A stretch of DNA of 64,000 nt from Bifidobacterium biavatii DSM 23969 (GTDB taxonomy: Bacteria; Actinomycetota; Actinomycetes; Actinomycetales; Bifidobacteriaceae), in NCBI RefSeq assembly GCF_000741165.1, contig NZ_JGYN01000008.1, forward strand, positions 62,001 to 126,000, given 5' to 3'. Positions within the stretch are counted from its first letter, which is position 1, and each line of letters begins with the position of its first letter. This document shows positions 44,340 to 53,914 of this stretch, one piece after another. The notes beneath the pieces were generated by a model, which did no database searches, was not told where the DNA came from, and saw only the letters and a list, made by a program, of their open reading frames with translations. The position numbers and the translations under genes were made by a program.

Positions 44340-45763
44340 GCCGTGTTCCCTTCGCGATGGTTTCGTTCGGCGAGTATGCGTTGGTTGTCTTGCAATCGGC
44401 GTTTCGACAATGGATAGACAGCAAGCAGCGTCAGCGCGACCAGCGCGTATCCGGCTGCGGGGACGAGCGTGTCGACCGCGTACAGCCGTTCGAGCACGTC
44501 GTCGGATTGTGTCACCGCATGGCCGGCGACGCTGGGCACGTATCCGCACAGCGTCACCACGACTCCGCCGAGTCCGCCGGCGAGCGACGATCCGATGCCG
44601 CGCGCGAACTGGTAGGCCGAGTATACGGTCGCGTCTTCGCGGCTGCCGGTCGCGACCTGTCGATCGTCGACGACGTCGGTGATGTACGACCAGGTCATCA
44701 GTCCGAAGTAGCCCGAGCCGACGCTGGCCAATACCAGCATGACGACGAACGTCCACGCGTCGCGGATGCGCATCAGATACATGACCACGTAGATCGCGGC
44801 GGTTGCCAGCAGCATTGCGGCGTTCGACTCGCGTTTGCCGAATCGCGCGGCGATGCGTGGCGCGACCGGCGCGACGGCGAGCGACAGGAGCGCCGGCACC
44901 GTCTGCGCGACGGCGAGCGCGCCGGGATTGCGGAAATAGTCGGCGAAGACGTACGTGTTGACCGAGGAGAAGATCACGCCGGTCAGCATCACCGCGAATG
45001 TGGCGAGTACGATGCCGATCATGGACCGGCTGGACACCAGTCCGAGCAGCATGCGCGGGAACGGGACGCGTTCGCGGCGGGAGCGTTCGGAACGTATACG
45101 CTCATGCATCGTATGTACGACGACCTGGGCGCAGATCCAGATCAGCGCGGCGCACAGGATGGCGACCAGCCAAAACCGCAGGCTGGAGATCTGGCGTACG
45201 TCGTCGACCGTGACGTATACCGCCAGCGGGATCGTGCAGCTGCCGAGTATCGTGCCGACGGCCGAGCCGGCGCCGCGCGCCGCGGATACGGATTCTCGGT
45301 CCGACGGCCGCTCGGACACGACGGAGGCGAGGGAGCCATATGAGATCTGCTGGACGGCGAAGCACAGGTTCATGAGCGCATAGGCGACGACCACCCATGC
45401 GATGCGGCCGTTGACGGGCAGCAGTCCGGCCAGCGGGCAGTACAGCAATGCGATCGACGCGGCCAGCGGATAGCTGATCGCGGACAGCCAGTGCAGGTAG
45501 CGGCCGGTTCGCGTCAGCGGCAACGAGTCGAGATACCGACCGAGCGCCAGGTCCACGAATGCGCCGCACAGTTTGGTCATGAAGAGGATCATGCCGATGA
45601 TCGCCGCGTCGACGCCCAGCACGTTGGTGCAGTACAGCAGCAGATAGCTGGTGGACAGCGTGAAGCTGAATCCGCCGCCGATGTCGCCGAATCCGTAGGC
45701 CAGCGCTTCTCTGCGGTTGAATGGTGTGATGTCCGGCTTGGGTTTTCGTTTTCTTCGCGTCAT
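44336..45763 (-). CDS. GPH-family (MFS) sugar:cation symporter
   Basis: This 475-residue protein has about 12 membrane helices. The N-terminus RREALAYGFGDIGGGFSFTL is typical of glycoside-pentoside-hexuronide symporters (MelB/XynB-like). The central GMILFMTKLCGAFVDLALGRYLD matches the family motif. It likely imports a glycoside that the downstream Gfo/Idh protein oxidises. MTRRKRK at 45763 was taken as the start, with AAGGAGAG upstream. The 220-base gap before it holds its promoter region, and nothing else was recognised there. Confidence 0.9.
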   Translation of the reverse strand: MTRRKRKPKPDITPFNRREALAYGFGDIGGGFSFTLSTSYLLLYCTNVLGVDAAIIGMILFMTKLCGAFVDLALGRYLDSLPLTRTGRYLHWLSAISYPLAASIALLYCPLAGLLPVNGRIAWVVVAYALMNLCFAVQQISYGSLASVVSERPSDRESVSAARGAGSAVGTILGSCTIPLAVYVTVDDVRQISSLRFWLVAILCAALIWICAQVVVHTMHERIRSERSRRERVPFPRMLLGLVSSRSMIGIVLATFAVMLTGVIFSSVNTYVFADYFRNPGALAVAQTVPALLSLAVAPVAPRIAARFGKRESNAAMLLATAAIYVVMYLMRIRDAWTFVVMLVLASVGSGYFGLMTWSYITDVVDDRQVATGSREDATVYSAYQFARGIGSSLAGGLGGVVVTLCGYVPSVAGHAVTQSDDVLERLYAVDTLVPAAGYALVALTLLAVYPLSKRRLQDNQRILAERNHREGNTA

Positions 45764-45983
45764 GGTTCCGCTCTCCTTCGCATCGCGCCGCGCGGTCGTG
45801 CCAACCACGTAACTACAACGCTGAAGTAATAGTGTAGCACACACCGCCGTTCACGCGAAGCCATGATTCGGCCCGGATACGACGGAGTCTTCATAGGATT
45901 CGCAGGGCTCGTCATATTGCGAACAAAGCCTCCACACCCCGTCAACGATAAGATGCGCGGCCATCGGACAGCCGCGAATCGCC

Positions 45984-46469
45984 TCACCCAGCCGCTTGCA
46001 CGGACTGCACGAACTCGCCGCCGTCAAACCAGCCGGCGATGTCGTTCTGCTCGACGATGAGCTGCGGGTCGATTGCGAGCGTGTGATGCGCGTCCTCGGT
46101 GCCGCAGTAGACCTTGTCGTGCGCAAGCAGCCGGCGGTCCATGTATGCGGGGATGCCGAGGAACAGCGGACCGACCGTGCCGACGTCGTAGCCGGTGCGT
46201 TCCTTCACCGTGACGGGCGCGGAGAGGTGCAGCTGCCGCAATCCCAGCGCGCGGCCGAGCGCACGCCATTTGAGATGTCCGGACGCGAGCGCGATCACCG
46301 CGAAAACGCCCTCCTTCGATTCCACAACGTATGTCGCCGCGGCACGGTCGACGTCGAACACGGTCGCCGCGGAAGCGAGATCCACGATCGCGGTCTCATG
46401 TTCGATGATCCGCGCGCGGTCCGCGTGTTCGGACGCGAACCGTGCAATCCGTTCATATTTGTCGTTCAT
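45984..46469 (-). CDS. YbaK/EbsC family protein (aminoacyl-tRNA deacylase-like)
   Basis: This 161-residue protein has a YbaK-type fold (KSKEG-like VVESKEGVFAVIALASGHLK; RTGYDVGTVGPLFLG; VYCGTEDAHHTLAIDPQ). The lysine expected in the editing pocket is likely in ESKEG. Members hydrolyse mischarged tRNAs such as Cys-tRNAPro. MNDKYERIARF at 46469 was chosen, with GGAG ten bases upstream. MPKQ at 46496 is an alternative. It is followed upstream by the holin-like gene. Confidence 0.85.
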   Translation of the reverse strand: MNDKYERIARFASEHADRARIIEHETAIVDLASAATVFDVDRAAATYVVESKEGVFAVIALASGHLKWRALGRALGLRQLHLSAPVTVKERTGYDVGTVGPLFLGIPAYMDRRLLAHDKVYCGTEDAHHTLAIDPQLIVEQNDIAGWFDGGEFVQSVQAAG

Positions 46470-46503
46470 CGTCTGTGTCTCCGGTTGCTTTGGCATTCGC
46501 CGG

Positions 46504-46869
46504 CTATTCGCCGATGACGTCGCCGACGAGTCCGGAGACGATCGCCATGATGATCGAGCCGAGCACCGACCACCAGAAGCCGTGGATGACCACGCCCACG
46601 TCGAACAGCGTGAGCGCCAGCCACGAGGCGAGCTCCATGAACAGCCAGTTCAGCACGAGCGCGAACAGGCCGAAGCTCAGGATCGAGATCGGCAGGGCAA
46701 GCAGATGCACGACCGGTTTGATCGACGCGTTGATGAGCGCGAGAAACAGCGAGAACGCGGCGATGCCGAGCATCGGCGGCTCACCGACCGCCTCCATGCC
46801 GGGCAGCAGGGCGACCATGACGCCCGCCGCGATCGTCAGCACCAGCCAACGGGAAATGAAATGACTCAT
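46504..46869 (-). CDS. Phage holin family membrane protein (4-TM, mycobacterial type)
   Basis: This 121-residue hydrophobic protein has four membrane helices and the conserved segment LGIAAFSLFLALINASIKPV, typical of the phage_holin_4_2 family found in many bacterial chromosomes. Despite the name there are no phage genes around it. The role is unknown. Confidence 0.8.
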   Translation of the reverse strand: MSHFISRWLVLTIAAGVMVALLPGMEAVGEPPMLGIAAFSLFLALINASIKPVVHLLALPISILSFGLFALVLNWLFMELASWLALTLFDVGVVIHGFWWSVLGSIIMAIVSGLVGDVIGE

Positions 46870-46948
46870 ATCACCCGATTATTCCAGCCGAAATGTCATC
46901 GGACTGTGATGTGACGCAATGACATGATGGAATCGTGCGCTTCAGGCG

Positions 46949-48349
46949 TCACACCGACCGTTCCGTCATGTCGTGAGGTTCCGCCTTGCCGCTGCGGCGA
47001 ACGCGCAACTCGGGCAACATCACGACGAACAAGACGATCGCCAGCACCGCGGTGAGCAGATCGGCGAGCGCCTGCGCGGCGATCACGCCGGCATAGCCGG
47101 CGATGCGCGAACCGGCGAACAGCGTGACGGCCAGGATCACGCCCTGACGGCTGATCGACAGGACGAACGCGCCGAGCGCCTTGCCGGCCGACTGGAACGT
47201 GCAGGTCGTCACCATCACCACGGCTACGCACACGAGGCTGAGCAGTTGGACGCGCAGCATGCCCGCGCCGAGCGTGACGATCGTCTCGTCGGCGATGAAG
47301 AAGCGCATGAGCATGCGGTCGGCGAGGCTGAGCAGGATGGTCATGGCGAGCGCGAACAGGCACAGGAACGTGTAGGAGAAGTGCATGATCGCGCGCAGGC
47401 GCGTCATGTTGCGCGCGCCGTAGTTGTAGCCGATGAGCGGCTGCGCGCCGAACGCGAAGCCGACGAAGATCAGCACGGCGATCATGATGATTTTGAGCGC
47501 GATGCCCATGGCGGCGACCGCGTCCGTGCCGTAGGGCAGCAGGAACAGGTTGATCATGACGATGCCGACGCTTTGCGTGAGGTTGGTGATGGCCGCGGGA
47601 ATGCCGATGGCGAAGATGCCGCGGATTTCGCGCGCCGTGACGCGTAGCCTGCACGCGACGCGGTCGAGGATGAGCCGCGGGTCGATCGACAGGTTCGGGC
47701 TGCGGCGCAGCAGGAACCAGACGAAGTACAGGTCGGTGCAGACGTTCGCGATCACGGTCGCGCCGGCCGATCCCGCCGCGCCCCAGCCGAACACGTGGAT
47801 GAACAGCGGGTTGAGCACGATGTTGACAAGCGTGCCGGCCATCGAACCGATCATGGACTGCACGGCGTGGCCTTCGGTGCGCAGCAGATTGACCGGCGTC
47901 ATGGACACGATGATGAACGGCGAGCCGACGATGATGAGCGTGTAGAAGTCCGACGCATGACGCCACGTGTCGTCGGTCGCGCCGAGCAGCGTGAGCATCG
48001 GGTCGCGGAAGACGAGGCCGAGGCCGAGGATGAGGATGCCGGTGGCGATGGCCGCGTAGAAGCAGAACACGCTCAGCCGCTTGCCGTCCGCATAGCGATG
48101 CTGGCCGAACAGGCGGGAGATGACCGAGCTGCCGCCGAGGCCGAAGATGTCGCCGAGCGCGATCATCACCGTGAACACGGGCGCGGTCAGGGAGACTCCG
48201 GCGACCATGCTCGTGTCGCCGGTGTGCGCGATGAAATACGTGTCGACCATGTTGTAGACGAGCGTGACCAGCATGCCGAGCACCACCGGCATCGCCAGTG
48301 AGAAATACGCCTTAGGCACCGGCGCCTTTTCGAACAGTTCGCTATCCAT
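46949..48349 (-). CDS. MATE family efflux transporter
   Basis: This 466-residue protein has 12 predicted helices. It shows the NorM/DinF-like N-terminus FSLAMPVVLGMLVTLVYNMV then DTYFIAHTG, and the repeat signature FGAQPLIGYNYGARN in the second half. These transporters export cationic drugs or metabolites with Na+ or H+. The start MDSELFEK at 48349 follows GAAGGGA at 11 bases. An earlier in-frame Met at 48391 lacks a ribosome binding site. The gene stands alone downstream of the Wadjet operon, which ends 155 bases upstream. Confidence 0.92.
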   Translation of the reverse strand: MDSELFEKAPVPKAYFSLAMPVVLGMLVTLVYNMVDTYFIAHTGDTSMVAGVSLTAPVFTVMIALGDIFGLGGSSVISRLFGQHRYADGKRLSVFCFYAAIATGILILGLGLVFRDPMLTLLGATDDTWRHASDFYTLIIVGSPFIIVSMTPVNLLRTEGHAVQSMIGSMAGTLVNIVLNPLFIHVFGWGAAGSAGATVIANVCTDLYFVWFLLRRSPNLSIDPRLILDRVACRLRVTAREIRGIFAIGIPAAITNLTQSVGIVMINLFLLPYGTDAVAAMGIALKIIMIAVLIFVGFAFGAQPLIGYNYGARNMTRLRAIMHFSYTFLCLFALAMTILLSLADRMLMRFFIADETIVTLGAGMLRVQLLSLVCVAVVMVTTCTFQSAGKALGAFVLSISRQGVILAVTLFAGSRIAGYAGVIAAQALADLLTAVLAIVLFVVMLPELRVRRSGKAEPHDMTERSV

Positions 48350-48503
48350 GCGTGTGTGTCGTCCCTTCTCTTCCCGGGGTTCGCCGTGCATCGTTCCGGC
48401 GCAATGTCACGGGCATCATAGCCGCCACAGTGCGGACAAGCGACACGCCGACATCAACATGAGCAAAGGCACTGATGGCTAGGCAGCGGACTGACCGCCG
48501 TTC

Positions 48504-49697
48504 TCAATCCGTTACCACGGGAATCCCCATGTCATGCAACGCAGCCGCCGCGTCGGGGATCGGAATACGCTCCTGCTCAAGCCGCAGGTATGCTACGTCC
48601 TCCCCCGTGCACAGCGCCTCGTACAGTTCTCGTTCGTCGTCACGCAGCCCGGAAAGCGGTTTCGGCTGTTGACGTGCGAGAGGCTTGCCGTCGGGGCCAT
48701 CGTTCGTGCCGAACATGCCGTATCGGTCGTACGCCGTACGGTCCATGAACAGTGAGTCACAGTCGATCCCCAGCTGTCGGACGGCCGACAGTATCTCGAA
48801 TCCAGCCGAGTCCATGTCGCCCCAGTACACTATGTGAACGTTCGCAGCACGCTCGTCGAACAGCCACGACAGCAGCGTCAGGCCGTCAGCCGCGGCCTTG
48901 CCGGAGCCGAACACGCATAATCCGTCCCGGATCGGCGGCATCAGCTGGTACGTGTCCTTGTTCTCCACGATCACCACGCAGCGAATCCCCAATGCCACGC
49001 CGTCGTCCCACGGCCGGACGGCCACCGCATCCGGCAGCAGCACGCGCGTCGGGTCGAGATGCCGGAACCGCAGTTCCCGAGGCCGCTCGTCCAATGCCAG
49101 CGATGATTTGCCGCACAGCAGTTCCACCGCCTTGCGCCGCTTCGTGGCCTTGCGATCCAGCCATTTCGCGCTGAACCCGGCAAGCGGCACCGCACGCGGC
49201 CGCAGACCGGCGATGTCGTGCGAGGCGCAGTATGCGGCGACGTGCAGCAGTAGTTCGAAATCGACGTCGTCCTCCGCATCCGTCATCCGTGCGGCGGTCA
49301 GCGCATCCGTTGCCGGGATGTGACCGAACCGCTCATGAATCCGTTCGAGTCGCCGCCTCGCACGACGATAATCAGCCGCGGTCGCACGGTCCACGACCCG
49401 TAGCGCGACGGTCTCATCCCCGACGATGACGTTCGAGATCAGTTCGACCGTCACGTTGCCGATGAGCCGACGCTGCACGGTCGTCTCGCAGCCGGTCCTC
49501 GCCGCCCAGTCACGAATCGCCTTATTGTTGGCATGCACGTTGCCGTCGGTGTGCACGGCAAGCGCCGCATCCTCGAGATCGCTTTGTCTGGACGGCAGCT
49601 GCACGGACACCGTGTACGGCCACGCGTCGCCGTCCGCGTATCTGCTTGCCGACAGCCGTCGGCCGATCATCGCCGCGATGTCCCTGACCGTGCGCAT
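48504..49697 (-). CDS. jetD: Wadjet nuclease subunit JetD (DUF3322/DUF2220, Toprim)
   Basis: JetD is the DNA-cleaving subunit of Wadjet anti-plasmid systems. The 397-residue protein has an N-terminal DUF3322 region and a C-terminal Toprim-like catalytic domain. The expected acidic residues are visible: E245 in VVIVENKDTYQL, and D294 and D296 in HIVYWGDMDSAGFEIL. The start codon lies three bases after the jetC stop, with GGGGGAG upstream. It is the last gene of a compact four-gene operon. In the known mechanism, JetABC extrudes DNA loops and JetD cuts small circular DNA. Confidence 0.92.
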   Translation of the reverse strand: MRTVRDIAAMIGRRLSASRYADGDAWPYTVSVQLPSRQSDLEDAALAVHTDGNVHANNKAIRDWAARTGCETTVQRRLIGNVTVELISNVIVGDETVALRVVDRATAADYRRARRRLERIHERFGHIPATDALTAARMTDAEDDVDFELLLHVAAYCASHDIAGLRPRAVPLAGFSAKWLDRKATKRRKAVELLCGKSSLALDERPRELRFRHLDPTRVLLPDAVAVRPWDDGVALGIRCVVIVENKDTYQLMPPIRDGLCVFGSGKAAADGLTLLSWLFDERAANVHIVYWGDMDSAGFEILSAVRQLGIDCDSLFMDRTAYDRYGMFGTNDGPDGKPLARQQPKPLSGLRDDERELYEALCTGEDVAYLRLEQERIPIPDAAAALHDMGIPVVTD

Positions 49698-49700
49698 CAG

Positions 49701-52700
49701 TCACTCCCCCGCGCCGGTCGTGTCGAGGCTGGCCTCGCGCAGCGTGGTGTGTCCGGTGTCCGGGTCCTTGTAGGTGACGTACGCCTTGGTGGACACGTCG
49801 AGGATTTCGCCGGTCTTACTTTCGGGCGCGGAGACGATCACTTGGAATCCGAGCCGCGGCAGCACCATGAGTGCGCGCTTGGTGTATCGGCCGTCCGCCT
49901 TGATGAGCGCCTCGTCGAGGAACAGCGTCGTATACGACGGCTCCCCGGTCACGCTGCCTTCGCCGAGCAGGTAGATGAGCGCCGCACCGTAGACGAACGA
50001 GGTGAGTTCCTGCAATGCGCCGCCGGAACGACCGCCGGTGGAGGTGATGCGTTCGTCTGGCCCATCCGTGTGGTGCACGGTCGCGTAGAACGAGGATCGG
50101 GCGCGCGGGTCGAGATCGCGTGCACCGTATTGTTTGATGCCGCCGGAGTCCTTGACCTGATCGAGCTGGTCGTGCAGCATGTCGATGAACGGACGGCAGG
50201 ATCCGAACGTCTTGCGCAGGGCGATCACATCAGCGTCGGGCTGCTGCTCCCATGCGGTGAGCGTTTCGCTCATGCGTCGCAAGGCCATGCCGAACGCGCG
50301 TTCGGGAGGACGCACGGTGACGTTCAGCGACAGGCGGCCGCCCTTGGGACCGAATTGCTGCCCGGTGAGCATCGAGTTGATGCGCGACAGCTGCTCCTTG
50401 ATGGTCGCCTCGTCGGATTTGAGCGTGCGTTGCAGGGTGAGGGCGTCCCAGTACAGTTTGTGCAGGCAGTTGGCGTATTCAGCTTCGGTCGCGTCGCTGG
50501 CCGCCAGATGCGACAGACTGTCCAGCTCCTGCTCGTAGTAGCGGTAGTCGGCGACGGTGGCGGTCAACGCGTCGTCGTCCTTCGCGTACACGTCGCGATA
50601 CGCCTGCATCTGCGATTCGAGTGTCTTGCGCGCCGCGTCGGCCTGTTCGGCGAGCATGGTGCGGCGGGAGTCGATCTCCTTGCCGATCTGGTCGACCATC
50701 ATGTTCTCGAACCGCATGTCGTCGGCCACGTCCGTTCGCCCGGCGCCGATGATCAGATGCGCGCGCGTGGCCGGATCGGTCTGGCCTGCGAACTGGCGTT
50801 CATATGCGGCGCCCAGGCGTTCCGCCACGTCGTCGCCGAACACGATCCGAGCCGACCCGTCCGTTGTCGCATTGTCGGCCACCGCGTTGCGTTCCAGCCA
50901 TGCGCGGGCCGCGTCGACCGCCTGCGCGCATGAGTCCGCGGCATTCTGCGCCTTGAACCGGCGGCTGTTGCTGCGTTCGAGCTCCTGTTCCAGCCGTTCC
51001 CGCGTGGCGGTGAGTTCGGCGAGTTTCGGATCGCGGCGGATCGTGTCGATGTCCTGTTCGATGCGCGTGATGCGCTGTTCGGCCTCCTGCACGGCGACAC
51101 TGTCCCAGTCTGTTTCGGTCAGGTTCTCGGCGAGCGCGAGTTCGCGACGCAATCGTTCGGCCTGCTGTCGGATCGTCTCGTACGATCGGTCAGCTTCGGC
51201 GAACGCGGTTTTGGCGTCCTGTGCCTGCCGGAGCAGTTCGTCGAGATATGTCTGGTTGACGAATCCGATGACCTGGCGGATGTCCTTGATACCGTGCTGG
51301 CCGTGGCGTCCGGATTTGATCTGGCCGTCGCACTGGACTTGGCGGGTCTGTTCGTCCGCGTCGTCGATGGCGTCGACACACACCGCGTCGTATCGTTTGT
51401 CGGCGGTTTGTTCGCGCAGCCATCCGGCGAACGGGGAGTCTTCCCGGTAGCGCAGTTTACCAGACAGCCAAGGCTCGTCGCCTGTGTGGACTGCGGCGGT
51501 GTTCGTATGTCCGTAGTCGCGGCTCGTGTCCACGAACCGCCAGGTTCGCCGTGACATGAGATGCGGGTCGATGGTGCTGACGCGTGCGGCGAATCCCTGT
51601 TCGTGGCGCTGGTCGACGAGGATTGTGCGGGCGATCGGCCCGTAGGCGACGTTCATCGCGGTGCGCCATGTCTCTTCGTCCTCTCGCACGTCCATGAGTT
51701 CGGCGACGTAGGGCAGTTCTTCGGCACTCAGGCCGGTGGCTCGGCACAGCATGGCGCGTTCTTCGTCCATCTGCTGGGAGATGCGCGTGCGTTGGGTGCG
51801 TTGGCGTTCGTAGTCGCGGGTGAGGCGGTTCAGTTCGTCGTTGGCTTGCGAGCGCGCGGATGCGGCTTCATACTGGTCGTGGTCGAGCTGCGTGCGGCGC
51901 CGCTCGTAGTCCGTGACGAATCGTGCGGCCTGTTCCTGCCGTTCCTGCCATGCGTCGCGGGTGTCGGGGATGGTTTCGCCGATGGTCGCGAATTGACGGG
52001 CGATCCGATCGTGGCTGTCGCTTACGGCGTGCAGGGTCTGCCGGGCTTGGGTCAGGTCGAGTTCGAGCCGGGCGAGGCTGCCGCCGTCGACGCCTTGGAT
52101 CTGCGCTTTGACCGCGTCGATGCGCGCGGTGATTTCGTCGCCGTGCGCGTGTTCCGCGGCGGCGTCCTGCATATGCCGGTCGCGTTCGTATTCGTCGTGC
52201 GGCAGTTGGGCGGTCACTTCTTCGGCCATGTGCGCTAGCGCCCAGCGGCGGATGGCTGCGCGGCCCCGTTCGCCGTTCGGGTCGACGACGTCGAACGCGT
52301 GTACGTTCGCCTGCGCCTGGTCGTATTGTTCGTGGGATTGGCGGATGCCCTGCAGCATCTGCATGCGACGAGCCTTCTCCTCCATGCTGTTGAAGTTGGC
52401 GGCGTACCGCTCGTAGTCGCCGACCAGGTCCTCGGCTTTGCCGATCGCCGCGGGCACGCCGAGCACGCCCTGTTTGAAGATGTCGTCCAGCCGTGACGGC
52501 GCGTCGGCGGACTGGATCTTGTGCAGCAGTCGGCATGCTTCTTCGGTCAGGCCCATGACGCCCCAGATGCGGGCGTGGAACGCGTTCGCGTTCGAGAAGA
52601 TCGAGCAGCCCTCGTAGGTTGCCTTGAGCTGGGTGGATGTGAACGGGCCGTCGCGGAACTGGTCCATGAGGCGTGGGTCGATGGTGCGGTTCCAGGTGAC

Positions 52701-53195
52701 ATACTGGCGGCGCACGTCGCCGCGGCCCTCGCCTGGCATCAGGTAGAGGAATTTGCCGCAGGAGAGCGTCTGCCCGGTGGTGGCGTTGCGGTACGTGTCC
52801 ACGATCGCGCCCCATACGCTGTGCGGCATGCCGTCCGCGTCGGTGCCACGCAGGTACATCGGCGCGTCGTCAGTGTCGCCCACGCCGATCATGCCGCGCA
52901 GGTACGTGTAGTCGCTGCGTTCGGAGCGCCCGGAGTTCGACGCCTTGTTGAACGGCGTGCCGGACGGGTACAGCAGGGAGATCTGCGCGTCGACCAGCGT
53001 GGATTTGCCCGATTCGCTGGCGCCGGCGAGCAATGTCACCGGCAGCTTGTCGTCCGTGGACGGGCGGAACACATGGTATCCGTCGTAGGAGCCCCAGTTG
53101 ACGAGCTGTCGGCTTTCCATCATCCACCGGTCGGGAACGATCTGAATGTCGCGCACGCCGTCCGGCATCGTGGGTTCGCTCATGGTGTCCGTCAT
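49701..53195 (-). CDS. jetC: Wadjet SMC-like ATPase JetC (MukB-like)
   Basis: This 1164-residue protein has SMC/MukB architecture. The N-terminal Walker A is GASESGKSTLVDA (residues 58-70). Long Arg/Glu/Gln-rich coiled coils surround a hinge, near the segment GQHGIKDIRQVIGFVNQTYL. The C-terminal signature is STGGRSGGALQELTSFVYGA, and the Walker B is TTLFLDEALIKAD near residue 1085. It is the motor of the Wadjet loop extruder. MTDTMSE at 53195 was chosen. It has AAGGGGAG upstream and begins one base after the jetB stop. Confidence 0.93.
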   Translation of the reverse strand: MTDTMSEPTMPDGVRDIQIVPDRWMMESRQLVNWGSYDGYHVFRPSTDDKLPVTLLAGASESGKSTLVDAQISLLYPSGTPFNKASNSGRSERSDYTYLRGMIGVGDTDDAPMYLRGTDADGMPHSVWGAIVDTYRNATTGQTLSCGKFLYLMPGEGRGDVRRQYVTWNRTIDPRLMDQFRDGPFTSTQLKATYEGCSIFSNANAFHARIWGVMGLTEEACRLLHKIQSADAPSRLDDIFKQGVLGVPAAIGKAEDLVGDYERYAANFNSMEEKARRMQMLQGIRQSHEQYDQAQANVHAFDVVDPNGERGRAAIRRWALAHMAEEVTAQLPHDEYERDRHMQDAAAEHAHGDEITARIDAVKAQIQGVDGGSLARLELDLTQARQTLHAVSDSHDRIARQFATIGETIPDTRDAWQERQEQAARFVTDYERRRTQLDHDQYEAASARSQANDELNRLTRDYERQRTQRTRISQQMDEERAMLCRATGLSAEELPYVAELMDVREDEETWRTAMNVAYGPIARTILVDQRHEQGFAARVSTIDPHLMSRRTWRFVDTSRDYGHTNTAAVHTGDEPWLSGKLRYREDSPFAGWLREQTADKRYDAVCVDAIDDADEQTRQVQCDGQIKSGRHGQHGIKDIRQVIGFVNQTYLDELLRQAQDAKTAFAEADRSYETIRQQAERLRRELALAENLTETDWDSVAVQEAEQRITRIEQDIDTIRRDPKLAELTATRERLEQELERSNSRRFKAQNAADSCAQAVDAARAWLERNAVADNATTDGSARIVFGDDVAERLGAAYERQFAGQTDPATRAHLIIGAGRTDVADDMRFENMMVDQIGKEIDSRRTMLAEQADAARKTLESQMQAYRDVYAKDDDALTATVADYRYYEQELDSLSHLAASDATEAEYANCLHKLYWDALTLQRTLKSDEATIKEQLSRINSMLTGQQFGPKGGRLSLNVTVRPPERAFGMALRRMSETLTAWEQQPDADVIALRKTFGSCRPFIDMLHDQLDQVKDSGGIKQYGARDLDPRARSSFYATVHHTDGPDERITSTGGRSGGALQELTSFVYGAALIYLLGEGSVTGEPSYTTLFLDEALIKADGRYTKRALMVLPRLGFQVIVSAPESKTGEILDVSTKAYVTYKDPDTGHTTLREASLDTTGAGE

Positions 53196-53196
53196 G

Positions 53197-53913
53197 TCAC
53201 TCCCCTTCCTTGTCGCCGGCATCATCGTCCGCGTCGTCCATGCCGGCCGCGCCGTTCGCATCGTCAATTCCTCCGTCGCCGGCCGGAGCGTCCGAACCAG
53301 CGTCCGCATCTTCGTCGTCGATCTCGTCCCGGCCGTCCAGCCATGTCTGCGCAAGATCGCGGTCCAATACGACGGGTACGAGCGCGGTGATGCGCAGCAT
53401 CGTCTCGTCGTCGGCCGAACGTTCCAGATACCCGTACGTGGTCAGGGACGAGACAATCGCGCCGATCAGCTTGAGCACGCCCTCCTCGTCGTTGCGTGAG
53501 GCCAGATAGCCGGCGCCGGTGGCGAGCGCCGCGCGGATCTCCTCGAAGCTGACGAACCATTCGTCTGCGGGCGTGTGCAGGTTCTCGTATTCGAGGACGC
53601 GGATGCGCAGGAACGCAAGCAGCGCCGCCTCCTCGCGGCGTAGGCTGACGCGCGTCTTGAGCGACCGGGGGTTCTGGTCGGCGTCGGGGACTGGGGTCGC
53701 GTACATAATCCGGTAGCGTTCGTTAACGACGAGTTCGAGCATGTCGTTGTTGAGCGAACGGGTCACCTGGTCGAGGTTGTCCATTGCGGTGTCGTAGGCG
53801 GTTCCGCTGATGTACCGGTCGCGTTTGAGCGCGATGGCGGCCATGCGGGCAGGGGCGCTCATGTCGCCGGTGTCGCCTTCGAACAGTGCTGCGGTCGCGT
53901 TGTCGTCGCCCAT
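53197..53913 (-). CDS. jetB: Wadjet subunit JetB (DUF4194, MukE-like)
   Basis: This 238-residue protein matches DUF4194 ([14 protein letters not shown] [40 protein letters not shown]). It forms the winged-helix KITE-like bridge between JetA and JetC. The last 50 residues are strongly acidic (repeated Asp/Glu with Gly/Ala) and probably disordered. AAGGAAGG precedes the start, which follows the jetA stop by one base. The tail is an unusual lineage feature. Confidence 0.9.
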   Translation of the reverse strand: MGDDNATAALFEGDTGDMSAPARMAAIALKRDRYISGTAYDTAMDNLDQVTRSLNNDMLELVVNERYRIMYATPVPDADQNPRSLKTRVSLRREEAALLAFLRIRVLEYENLHTPADEWFVSFEEIRAALATGAGYLASRNDEEGVLKLIGAIVSSLTTYGYLERSADDETMLRITALVPVVLDRDLAQTWLDGRDEIDDEDADAGSDAPAGDGGIDDANGAAGMDDADDDAGDKEGE

Positions 53914-53914
53914 G

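Noticed and set aside
46504..46869. Holin-family gene as evidence of a prophage
   Set aside because: No endolysin, integrase or structural phage genes are nearby. This family is common in chromosomes.
46896..47966. 356-codon frame overlapping the MATE gene
   Set aside because: His/Arg/Pro-rich shadow in another frame of the same strand, while the MATE protein is intact.
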